64,000 bases of DNA from Candidatus Polarisedimenticolaceae bacterium. Lineage in GTDB: Bacteria; Acidobacteriota; Polarisedimenticolia; Polarisedimenticolales; DASRJG01. The notes under the pieces are model-generated. The model did no database searches, was not told where the DNA came from, and saw nothing but the letters and a program-made list of their open reading frames with translations. The translations under genes were made by a program, and so were the position numbers. Shown in pieces: positions 34,513-42,274 of the stretch (positions are counted from its first letter, which is position 1; the number at the start of each line of letters is the position of its first letter). The stretch spans positions 54,870 through 118,869 of the forward strand of contig DASUCV010000006.1 in the NCBI GenBank assembly GCA_036275915.1, written 5' to 3'.

Positions 34513-36510
34513 CAGCGCGGCACGCGCCGCATCCAGCAATGGCTGAGCCGAGAGCGGCGCGCCGACGGCGCCGCGCATCCATGCGTCGGGGGTCAGCCGG
34601 CCCTGGCGCGCGACGCGCTCGAACTCAGCGCCGAACTTCGGGACGCGAACCGTCTTCGCGACCTGGAACGCGATGATGTGGCCGAGCGGATAGTCGGGCA
34701 GGTACATCCCGTACGAGATCATGTGCGAGTAGACGGCGAGGAGGTCGACGTCCTTCACGCCGAAGAGCGGCGCGTAGTACCGGTTCCAGACGTCGCGCGC
34801 GATGCGCAGGGTCTCGACGCGCAGCTGCGCCGGCGTGACGTCGGGATGGGCGTACATGTAACGCCAGACGCCCATGTCGACGAGGGCGACGCCGCCGATC
34901 TCGTAGGCGCCCCAGAGGTCGTTCAGCGCCTCCTGCTTCGCGCGCTCCTCGTCCGAGCCGGCGAGGCCGAGCAGCTCGAGGTCGCGCCCCTGGAACACGA
35001 ACGCGAGCGCCTCGGTGAAGGCGTTGTTCGGGACGCCGTTCAGGAACCAGTGGTCGATCTCGCCGAGCGAGAACGACTGCTCGACGTTGTGCCCGAGCTC
35101 GTGGATCGCGATGTTGTAGCCCTTGTAGAGCATGCCGCCCGACGGGATGCGCGTGCGCAGGTGGGCCTTGTCCTCGCGGCGGACGGCGCCCATCGCGTGG
35201 CCGGCGCCGCGGGACGGATCGACGACGATGCGCTCCGCGAGCCACGATGCCTTCTCCGCCGTGAAGCCGAGGCCGGTCAGGATCGACGGCAGCCCCGCCT
35301 GGAACGCCTCGACGCTCGGGTACTTGGCCTTCGTGATCGCGTCGAGCTCGGCTTCGCTCTTCCCGGCGCGGGGCGAGAAGCCGGCATACCAGATGTCGAA
35401 CGGCTCGAGCGGCCGCCCGAGGCGCTTCACGATCAGCGCGGCCAGGTCCTTGACCTCGGCCGACGACAGCACCGAGACGAGGAGCTGCTCGACCTGCGTC
35501 TCTGGGATCTGACGGTCGAGCTCGAATTTCCGGTCGATGTAGGTCGGTGCCGTGGGGCAGTACGGGTCGGCCAGGCGCACCGCCTGGAAGGTGTCGAGCA
35601 GCTTGCGGTAGCGCGTGTCCGGCTCGCGGTCGGCGTCGGCGGCGGGGGACCACGGATTCCACGTGCGATCGCCGCGGTCGATGACGTCCTTGGGGATCTC
35701 CTGCCGCACGATGCGCGTCATGACCTCGTAGATCGCGCGCTGTTTCGCGAGCCCCGCGGCGCCCTCGGCGTAGTGCGACTTCAGCTCGTCGCGGAGCCCC
35801 CAGTGCGTGATCACCGAGAGCCCGTCGGGGAATCCGAGGGGCTTGCCGCTCCGGTCGACGAGCTTGTCGAGCCGGATGTTGTAGCCGGCGATGTACTGCT
35901 CGGCGGCGGTGAACGCCTTCGTCGCCTCCTGCTGGATCTCGGCCGGAACGCGAACGGCGAAGCGGTCCATCATCCGCGAGCGCGCCCAGGTGTCGCGCGA
36001 CCACGACCCGCCCGATGTCAGACGCTCGGCGAGCGTGTGCACCGGGAAGTTCAGGAGCGCGACGAACGCGACCTTCGTCTTGAAGAGATCGTCGTCGACG
36101 TGGGCGGCGAGATCAAGATCGCCGAGCTTGAGGTCGAGCGGGGAGACCGGCCCCGTGTCGAGGTCCTGCGGGCTCACGAGCATCCGGCGGATCTCGTGGA
36201 TGCGGCCGTCGATCTGCTCGAGCACCGTCTCGAGTCGCGCGAAGATCGCGTCGCGTGCGGCGTCGTCGGCCGCGAAGTTCAGGGCGCAGAACGCCGTGAA
36301 CGCGGCGTCGTCGCCGTCGTCGGCGAACCACCGCTGAGCCGCCTGCGCCACGCCCTGCCGCGCGCGGGCGTCGCTTCCCGGATGGGCGGCGACGATCTTC
36401 GCGACCGTCGCATCGACGGTCGCCGGCGCGATCGACGGCTTCGGCGGGGCGGCGAGGACGAGGGTGGGCATCAGCACGCCCGTCGCGAGCGCGAGAAGAG
36501 TTCGGACCAT
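34501..36510 (-). CDS. Exported gluzincin metallopeptidase
   Basis: This 669-residue protein has a signal peptide (LLALATGVLMPTLVLAAPP, about residues 4-22). It carries the zinc motif HELGH near residue 470 within YNIAIHELGHNVEQSF, followed about 25 residues later by EALAF, the likely third ligand, as in gluzincins. The remainder is mostly helical. The pattern is reminiscent of M2/M3-type peptidases, but I cannot assign a family with certainty. It is probably periplasmic. Its last residues RGQ and the TAA stop come from the right arm of the palindromic element. The ATG at 36510 is preceded by a run rich in AG (GTGAGGCTCCC). Confidence 0.75.
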   Translation of the reverse strand: MVRTLLALATGVLMPTLVLAAPPKPSIAPATVDATVAKIVAAHPGSDARARQGVAQAAQRWFADDGDDAAFTAFCALNFAADDAARDAIFARLETVLEQIDGRIHEIRRMLVSPQDLDTGPVSPLDLKLGDLDLAAHVDDDLFKTKVAFVALLNFPVHTLAERLTSGGSWSRDTWARSRMMDRFAVRVPAEIQQEATKAFTAAEQYIAGYNIRLDKLVDRSGKPLGFPDGLSVITHWGLRDELKSHYAEGAAGLAKQRAIYEVMTRIVRQEIPKDVIDRGDRTWNPWSPAADADREPDTRYRKLLDTFQAVRLADPYCPTAPTYIDRKFELDRQIPETQVEQLLVSVLSSAEVKDLAALIVKRLGRPLEPFDIWYAGFSPRAGKSEAELDAITKAKYPSVEAFQAGLPSILTGLGFTAEKASWLAERIVVDPSRGAGHAMGAVRREDKAHLRTRIPSGGMLYKGYNIAIHELGHNVEQSFSLGEIDHWFLNGVPNNAFTEALAFVFQGRDLELLGLAGSDEERAKQEALNDLWGAYEIGGVALVDMGVWRYMYAHPDVTPAQLRVETLRIARDVWNRYYAPLFGVKDVDLLAVYSHMISYGMYLPDYPLGHIIAFQVAKTVRVPKFGAEFERVARQGRLTPDAWMRGAVGAPLSAQPLLDAARAALRGQ

Positions 36511-36529
36511 GGGAGCCTCACGGGTGGAG

Positions 36530-37423
36530 TCAGCGGCTGCCGGCGAGCGCGAGGAGGCGGCGGAGCGCGCCTTCGACGAGCGTGTCGGCTTCCTTCTGGG
36601 TGGCGGCGAACGACTGGAGGGTCACGCGGATCGGGTCGCGGCGGCGGCCGGCGGGCGGATGCGACTTGATCCACACGCCGGGAAACTCCTCGACGAGACG
36701 GTCGAGGACCGGCCGCATCGCGGATTCGTCCGACGTCGGCGCCTCGAGCTCGCGCTCGGCCGACGCGCGCAGCGGGAAGAGGTCACGCAGGCGCTCCGCG
36801 GCGCCCTCGAAGACGGCGCGCGTCTCCTCGGGCCGCCCGGGAAGCGCCACGACGGCCGCACCCCCGGTGAGGCGCAGGAGCATCCCGGGCGCGACGCCGG
36901 CGGCGTTGGGCAGCGCCTCCGCGCCCACCGGCAGCATGCACATCTTCTCGCGCGGGCGGTCGAGCCCCGTGTTCCCGATGACCCGCGCCTCCTTGAGGGC
37001 CCGGTACGCCTCTTCGACCATGTCGCGCGCCGGCGCGCTCAGCGTCAGCGGGAGGTTGAGCGCCTCGGCGACACCGGCGAGGGTGCGGTCGTCGAGCGCC
37101 GGCCCGAGGCCTCCCGTCGTCACGATCAGGTGGACGCCGCGGTGCCGCGCCTCGCTCACGGCGTTCGTGATCGAGCGCTCGAGGTCGTCGACGATCGTGA
37201 CGCGGTGGACGAGGGCGCCGCGTCGCGTCAGCTCGCCGGCGATCCAGCCCGCGTTCCCGTCCCGGACCTGGCCGCGGAGCAGCTCACGCCCCACCACGAC
37301 GATCTCGGCGTGAAGCGGTCCCTGGCGGTCGACGACGACCTTGGGCGCCGGCGCGGGCGACGGGCGCCGCCTGGCGCCGGGCGCGGGACGGCTGGAGCGG
37401 TACGAGGGCTTGGACGGCTTCAC
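36530..37423 (-). CDS. CinA N-terminal-type protein (molybdopterin-binding fold)
   Basis: This 297-residue protein has a basic, Pro-rich N terminus of about 35 residues and then the MoaB/Mog-like fold of the CinA N-terminal domain: HAEIVVVGRELLRGQVRDGNA, IVTTGGLGPALDDRTLAGVAEAL and VAPGMLLRLTGGAAVVALPGRPEE. In CinA this domain has ADP-ribose pyrophosphatase activity. The C-terminal nicotinamide-nucleotide amidase domain is absent. The usual GxELLxG motif reads GRELLRG, with Arg in place of the more common Ser/Thr. It lies between ispH and the peptidase, 19-31 bases from each. Confidence 0.82.
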   Translation of the reverse strand: MKPSKPSYRSSRPAPGARRRPSPAPAPKVVVDRQGPLHAEIVVVGRELLRGQVRDGNAGWIAGELTRRGALVHRVTIVDDLERSITNAVSEARHRGVHLIVTTGGLGPALDDRTLAGVAEALNLPLTLSAPARDMVEEAYRALKEARVIGNTGLDRPREKMCMLPVGAEALPNAAGVAPGMLLRLTGGAAVVALPGRPEETRAVFEGAAERLRDLFPLRASAERELEAPTSDESAMRPVLDRLVEEFPGVWIKSHPPAGRRRDPIRVTLQSFAATQKEADTLVEGALRRLLALAGSR

Positions 37424-37454
37424 GGCTTCTCCGGCCGAGGAAGATAGCAGAGGG

Positions 37455-38630
37455 TCAGGCGTCGGGGAGCGCGGCGCCGCGGAGCGTGGCGACGCGCCGG
37501 ATGACGCGCTCGATCTCGGCGTTGGGCGTCGACGCGCCCGCCGTCACGCCGATCGTCCGGCGCCCCGGCGCGAGCCAGCCCGGCGCAACCGCTTCCGCCT
37601 TGCGGTGGAGCGGCTGGTGCCGCAAGGCATCGAGCCCCTCGAGGCACGACGCGTCCTGGATGTGGAACGTCGGCAGGCCGTGCTCGATGCCGATCTCGAG
37701 GAGGTGCGTCGTGTTCGACGAGTTGTACCCGCCGATCACGAGGAGGAGGTCGAGCGGCGTGCCGGAGACAAGGGCGCGAAGCGCGTCTTGCCGCTCCTGC
37801 GTCGCCGAGCAGATCGTGTCGAAGGCGCGAAAGCGCAGCTTCGCCTCGTCCTCGCCGTGGCGCGTGGCGACCGCCCGCCGCACCCGCGCGGCGACGGCGA
37901 GCGACTCGCTCGACAACATCGTCGTCTGGTTGGCGCAGCCGAGCCGCTCGAGGTGGACTGCGGGATCGAACCCGGGCGAGACCGCGTGGCGGAACCGCTC
38001 GAGGAACGCGGCGGAGTCGCCGCCGTGCTCGATCATCCGCGCGACGACCTCCGCCTCGTCCATGTCGCGGACGATGACGTACCTGCCGGCGCGTGACGCG
38101 GTCGCGCGCGTCTCCTCGTGGCTCCACGTCCCGTGGATCAGCGACGTGTAACCGTCCTTGGCGTAGCGCTCGACGTTCTTCCAGACGTTGAGCACCGACC
38201 CGCACGTCGTGTCGACGACGACGCAGCCCGCGCGGCGGAGGCGCTCCATCGTCGGCACCGTGACGCCGAAGGCGGGGAGAAGGACGACGTCCTCGGCGCC
38301 CAGCTCATCCACCGTCTTGTCATCGAGGAAGCGGATGCCCATCTCCGTCAGGCGACCATTGACGCGAGGGTTGTGGATGATCTCGCCGGTGATGTGGATC
38401 GTCCGGTCGGGAAACTTCTCGCGCGTCTCGTAAGCGTACTCGACGGCACGGTCGACGCCGTAGCAGAAGCCGAACTCCTGCGCGAGATGGAACGTGAGAT
38501 CGCCCGCTTCGAGTTTGAACCCCTCAGTGCGCATCCGGTCGACGAGCGGGCTCGCGTAGTCGCGGACGACCTGGCCGCCGATGACCTGCTTGAGGCCGAA
38601 GCCGCGGTTGGTGTAGCGGGGCTCGCCCAT
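37455..38630 (-). CDS. ispH: 4-hydroxy-3-methylbut-2-enyl diphosphate reductase
   Basis: This 391-residue iron-sulfur enzyme catalyses the last step of the methylerythritol phosphate pathway, giving IPP and DMAPP for isoprenoids, including the menaquinone side chain. The three cluster cysteines are in QEFGFCYGVDRAV, CVVVDTTCGSV and FDTICSATQ. TGEIIHNPRVN and YNSSNTTHLLEI are other conserved segments. It is longer than the enterobacterial enzyme (about 316 residues), like plant and cyanobacterial forms, owing to an N-terminal extension. No strong ribosome-binding site precedes the ATG at 38630; the short repeat at 38642-38669 fills the space upstream. Confidence 0.94.
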   Translation of the reverse strand: MGEPRYTNRGFGLKQVIGGQVVRDYASPLVDRMRTEGFKLEAGDLTFHLAQEFGFCYGVDRAVEYAYETREKFPDRTIHITGEIIHNPRVNGRLTEMGIRFLDDKTVDELGAEDVVLLPAFGVTVPTMERLRRAGCVVVDTTCGSVLNVWKNVERYAKDGYTSLIHGTWSHEETRATASRAGRYVIVRDMDEAEVVARMIEHGGDSAAFLERFRHAVSPGFDPAVHLERLGCANQTTMLSSESLAVAARVRRAVATRHGEDEAKLRFRAFDTICSATQERQDALRALVSGTPLDLLLVIGGYNSSNTTHLLEIGIEHGLPTFHIQDASCLEGLDALRHQPLHRKAEAVAPGWLAPGRRTIGVTAGASTPNAEIERVIRRVATLRGAALPDA

Positions 38631-38641
38631 GCGGGAAGTCT

Positions 38642-38669
38642 ACAGTCGACAGTCAACAGTCGACAGTCA
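38642..38669. repeat. Two tandem 14-bp repeats (ACAGTCGACAGTCA)
   Basis: The 40-base gap between the transglycosylase stop and the ispH start is mostly two perfect tandem copies of ACAGTCGACAGTCA. The reverse complement shares 19 bases with the repeat inside the hydrolase gene at 6860-6886. Confidence 0.7.
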
Positions 38670-38670
38670 G

Positions 38671-40029
38671 CTACTTCAGGACGGGGATGCGGAGCTCCTG
38701 GCCGGGGTGAATCGGCGAGTGCGTGCCCAGGCCGTTCGCATCGACGAGGCGCGCGAGCGAGACGCCGTAGTTCGTGGCGATGCGGAAGAGCGTCTCGCCC
38801 TTCTTGACGATGTGGACGGCGAACTCGGCGCCGGCCGACGCCGGTGGAGACGGGGGAAGGACGACCGTCTTCTGTGGGTGCTTCGGTTTCGTGTTCAACG
38901 CTTCGAGCGTCCCCGCGGGGAGCCAGACCTGCGTGCCGGCGGGGAGCGGCGCGTGCCCGCTCCGTGCCTTCGTCGTCCACGCGGGGTTCATCGCCTGGAG
39001 CTTCGCGCCGGGCACGCCGTAACGCGCGGTGAGCGAGGACGCCGGCGCGGAATCTTTGAGCGTGACGACGTCGCCCTCGAGCGCCGGCTCCGGCGTGATC
39101 CCCTCGGGGAAGTACTTCGCGGGATCCGCGGCGATCTCGCGCGCGGCGAGGAACTCCTTGTAGAAGTTCTTCGAGGCGAACCCGAAGGCGCGGCCGTCGT
39201 ACTCGGCGAGGATGCGGACGAAGTCGGTGCCGAAGCGATCGCGCGCAGCCTTCATCCCCTCGACCCCGTGGTTGTACGAGGTGATCGCGAGCGGCCAGCT
39301 CCCGAGCTCGGCGTACGCGGCGCCGAGGTAGCGTGCGGCGCCGCGCGAGGCCGCCACCGGGTCGAGCCGCTCGTCGATTCCGGAGGTGACCAGCATGAAC
39401 TTCTTCGCCGCGGCGCGCGTGAACTGCCAGACGCCGACGGCGCCGGCGGAGGAGCGCGCCTCGACCTGGAACGACGACTCGACGTGGGGGAGATCGGCCA
39501 GCCCTTCGGGGAGGCCGAGCTCGCGGAACGACTTCACGAACGCTTCGCGGTAGCGGCCGCTGATCTCGATGCCGCGTCGGAACCGCTCGCGCAGGCCCCG
39601 CTGCGAGCGGACGCGGTCGGAGGCGCCGGCGATGCCGTTGTTGCCGGCGATCTCGGTGATCTTGAGCGCGAGCGCCTTCTCGTCGTCGTCGAGCGCGTCG
39701 CCGGCCGCGAGCTTCTTCTCGATCGTGGCGAGCCGGGCGGACATCGCCTCCTTGCGGGACTTCACGAAGGCGCGCTGCTCGTCGGTGTAGACGTCGCCGG
39801 CGGGCGGCGGCAGCTCGAAGACCTCGTAGACGATCGACGGATGCTCGGTGTCGTGGAGGACGACCTGGGAGAGCGTCCACTGCGACCAGACGTTCTTCCA
39901 GAAGTCGACCCCCTCGCGCAGCTCCGGAGGGCACGGGAACGGATCGGCCTCTTGCGCGCGCGCCGTTCCGGCCGATGCGGTGAAAAACACCGCGGCCAGC
40001 GCGAGCGAGAACAGCGAGCGGCGCGACAC
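38671..40029 (-). CDS. Membrane-bound lytic transglycosylase D-like protein with LysM
   Basis: This 452-residue protein has a signal peptide (LFSLALAAVFFTASAGTARA, about residues 5-24). Its SLT catalytic domain (about 150-290) contains LADLPHVESSFQVEARSSAGAVGVWQF with the catalytic Glu. One LysM at the C terminus (HIVKKGETLFRIATNYGVSLARL, about 402-450) would bind peptidoglycan. A second, weaker LysM-like segment (TARYGVPGAKLQAMNPAW) precedes it. It would cleave peptidoglycan strands in the periplasm. No lipobox Cys is seen at the signal cleavage site. It lies upstream of ispH in the same direction. Confidence 0.9.
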   Translation of the reverse strand: MSRRSLFSLALAAVFFTASAGTARAQEADPFPCPPELREGVDFWKNVWSQWTLSQVVLHDTEHPSIVYEVFELPPPAGDVYTDEQRAFVKSRKEAMSARLATIEKKLAAGDALDDDEKALALKITEIAGNNGIAGASDRVRSQRGLRERFRRGIEISGRYREAFVKSFRELGLPEGLADLPHVESSFQVEARSSAGAVGVWQFTRAAAKKFMLVTSGIDERLDPVAASRGAARYLGAAYAELGSWPLAITSYNHGVEGMKAARDRFGTDFVRILAEYDGRAFGFASKNFYKEFLAAREIAADPAKYFPEGITPEPALEGDVVTLKDSAPASSLTARYGVPGAKLQAMNPAWTTKARSGHAPLPAGTQVWLPAGTLEALNTKPKHPQKTVVLPPSPPASAGAEFAVHIVKKGETLFRIATNYGVSLARLVDANGLGTHSPIHPGQELRIPVLK

Positions 40030-40177
40030 CTGGAGCCTCCGGGCGTGGGCGTTCCGACGACAGACAATATAAGAAGGTTTCCGCGCCCCATCAAACGGAA
40101 ATGCGGGCTCGGCACCGCAACCGGCCGCCTGCTATCGTGCTGCCGCCTCGAAAGAGGCGACAAGGGCGACACTGGGG

Positions 40178-41356
40178 ATGATCCACGCAGGGGCCGGGCT
40201 CTCGAGACAAGGCGATACGGAGACCGCCGCCACCGAGGCGGCGTCGCGTGCCGCCGCCGCGTTACCCGAAGGTCACGCCGATTTCGCGATCGTCTTCGCC
40301 ACCGTCGAGCACACGCAGGAAATCCCGGAGCTGGTGCAGGCGGTCGGTGCCACCGTCGGGACGCCCTACGTCGTCGGCTGCTCGGCCTCGGGTGTCCTCG
40401 CCGGCGGCGAAGAGCTCGAGGAGGGCCCCGCGGTCGGCGTCCTCGCCGTGCGATCCGACGCGATGCGCGGGACGCCCTTCCTGTTCGGCGATACCGGCGA
40501 TCACGGGCTGACCGCGGGGATCCACCTCGGCCAGCGTCTGTCGGCCTCGCGCGATTCGGGCGATGTCGTCCTCGTGTGGCCCGACCCTTACATCGTCCGC
40601 CCCGACCGCCTGTTGCAAGGGCTCGACGTGACGCTCGGGCAGGTTCCGGTGGCCGGAGGCGCGGCTTCGTCGCCGGCGCCTTCGGGCGGCACCTTCCAGT
40701 TCAGCGGCGGTGAGGTCGCCACCGGCGCCGTGTCGGGGATCCGTCTCGGCGGCGACTTCCGCTACCACGTCGCGCTCACGCAGGGCTGCCGGCCGCTCGG
40801 CACGCCGAGGCGCGTGACCGGGGCGCACGACAACCTGCTCCTCGAGGTCGACGGCATGCCGGCGCTCGAGGCGCTCCGCGCCGCCGCCGGAGACCCGAAG
40901 TTCGACGATCCGATGGAGATCATGAGCGCGCTCACCGTCGCGCTCCTGCCGGAGCCCGGCGAATCGGTCCTGCGAGCCGGCGAGTACCTCGTCCGGAACA
41001 TCGTCGCCGTCGATCCGGACACCGGCGTCGTCGCGATCGCCGCCGAGGTCGACGAGGGGCAGTCGATCCTCTTCGCGCGGCGCGAGCCCCGGGCCGCACG
41101 GGAAGACGTCGAATCGATGGCCGCCCGCGCGGCGGCCGCGGCGCCGCCCGGCGGATATCGCTTCGGCCTCTACTTCGATTGCCTGGCGCGGGGCCGCTCG
41201 CTCTACGGCCGCGACGGAGTCGATTCAGCGGCGCTGGCGCGGCATCTTCCGGGCGTGCCGGTCCTTGGGTTTTTCTGCAACGCCGAGATCGCGCCGCTGC
41301 GCGGGGCGAACCACCTCTTCACGTACACCGGAGTGCTCGTCCTCTTCTCGGAGTGA
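40178..41356 (+). CDS. FIST domain sensor-type protein
   Basis: This 392-residue protein has the FIST N domain (HAGAGLSRQGDTETAATEAASRA, then VVGCSASGVLAGGEELEEGPAVGVLAV) and FIST C domain (GYRFGLYFDCLARGRSLYG, then LPGVPVLGFFCNAEIAPL). FIST proteins are thought to bind small ligands, possibly amino acids, and often occur with signalling domains. This one is free-standing, with no kinase attached. A GAAA-loop hairpin (CGCCTC/GAGGCG, 40144-40159) precedes the gene. Its 3' end overlaps the convergent pseudouridine synthase gene by 132 bases. Confidence 0.88.
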   Translation: MIHAGAGLSRQGDTETAATEAASRAAAALPEGHADFAIVFATVEHTQEIPELVQAVGATVGTPYVVGCSASGVLAGGEELEEGPAVGVLAVRSDAMRGTPFLFGDTGDHGLTAGIHLGQRLSASRDSGDVVLVWPDPYIVRPDRLLQGLDVTLGQVPVAGGAASSPAPSGGTFQFSGGEVATGAVSGIRLGGDFRYHVALTQGCRPLGTPRRVTGAHDNLLLEVDGMPALEALRAAAGDPKFDDPMEIMSALTVALLPEPGESVLRAGEYLVRNIVAVDPDTGVVAIAAEVDEGQSILFARREPRAAREDVESMAARAAAAAPPGGYRFGLYFDCLARGRSLYGRDGVDSAALARHLPGVPVLGFFCNAEIAPLRGANHLFTYTGVLVLFSE

Positions 41357-42274
41357 CGGCGCCGCCCCGGTCCTGAGCTTCGTCACGAGGCGGCGGATGT
41401 CCGCCGGGAGCGGCGACTCGAACGTGAGGCGCTTGCGTCCGCGCGGCGCGTCGAACGCGAGCTTGCGGGCGTGGAGAGCCGCGCGCCCGATCAAGGGAGA
41501 GGGCCGCCCGTAAGCGACGTCGCCGACGATCGGATGCCCCGTCGCGGCGAGCTGGACGCGGATCTGGTTCCGCCGGCCGGTCTCGAGGGTAACCTCGAGG
41601 AGGTCGGCGTGGGGCATCCGCTCGACGACGCGATAGCGGAGGGACGCGGCGCGCGCGCCGGCAACCCCCGCCGCGACGTGGACCTTGAGGCTCTTCGGGT
41701 GCTCGGCCAGCTGGTGGGAGAGGCGCCCGGATTGCGGCTCGACGTGGCCCTCGGCGACGGCGGTGTAGACGCGCTGCGGCGTGCGCTCGAGGAACTGGCG
41801 CTTCAATTCTTGAGCCGCCGGGTGGTGCCGCGCGAAGACGACGAGGCCGGAGGTGAACCGGTCGATCCGGTGCACGACGTGGAGCGACGGCTTCTTGTGC
41901 CCGCGCTTCTTGTACGCGGCGAGGAGCATCTCCTCGAGCGAGTCGTCGCCGGGCGCGGTCGTCGGCACGGTGAGGACGCCGGCGTCCTTGTCGACGACGA
42001 GGACGTCGTCGTCCTCGTGGACGATGCGCCAGCCGTCGCCGCCGCGAGGGCCCTTCGCGGCCGCGGCGTACTTCCGGTCCTGCTCGCGGACGACCTCGAC
42101 CGTGTCGCCCGCCTTGACCCGCACGTCGGGCTTCGCGACCGGGCGGCCGTTCCGCGTCACGCATCCCGCGGCGATCAGCCCCTTCGCCTCCGCGTTCGAA
42201 GCGGGGAGGCGCTCGTGGACGAGCCGCTGGACGGTGTGGCCTTCGTCGCCGGCCTCGGCGGTCAGACGCGTCAT
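41225..42274 (-). CDS. RluA-family 23S rRNA/tRNA pseudouridine synthase
   Basis: This 349-residue protein has an N-terminal S4 RNA-binding domain (TVQRLVHERLPASNAEAKGLI) and the RluA catalytic domain with the Asp in VVHRIDRFTSGLVVFA. GRRNQIRVQLAATGHPIVGD is also typical. It isomerises uridine in structured RNA; the target site cannot be predicted. The family match ends near LVTKLRTG, but the frame stays open for 44 more residues inside the convergent FIST gene. This C-terminal tail (HSGVREEVVRPAQRRD) is highly charged and antisense to FIST. The ATG at 42274 overlaps the ClC stop (ATGA). Confidence 0.88.
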   Translation of the reverse strand: MTRLTAEAGDEGHTVQRLVHERLPASNAEAKGLIAAGCVTRNGRPVAKPDVRVKAGDTVEVVREQDRKYAAAAKGPRGGDGWRIVHEDDDVLVVDKDAGVLTVPTTAPGDDSLEEMLLAAYKKRGHKKPSLHVVHRIDRFTSGLVVFARHHPAAQELKRQFLERTPQRVYTAVAEGHVEPQSGRLSHQLAEHPKSLKVHVAAGVAGARAASLRYRVVERMPHADLLEVTLETGRRNQIRVQLAATGHPIVGDVAYGRPSPLIGRAALHARKLAFDAPRGRKRLTFESPLPADIRRLVTKLRTGAAPSLREEDEHSGVREEVVRPAQRRDLGVAEKPKDRHARKMPRQRR

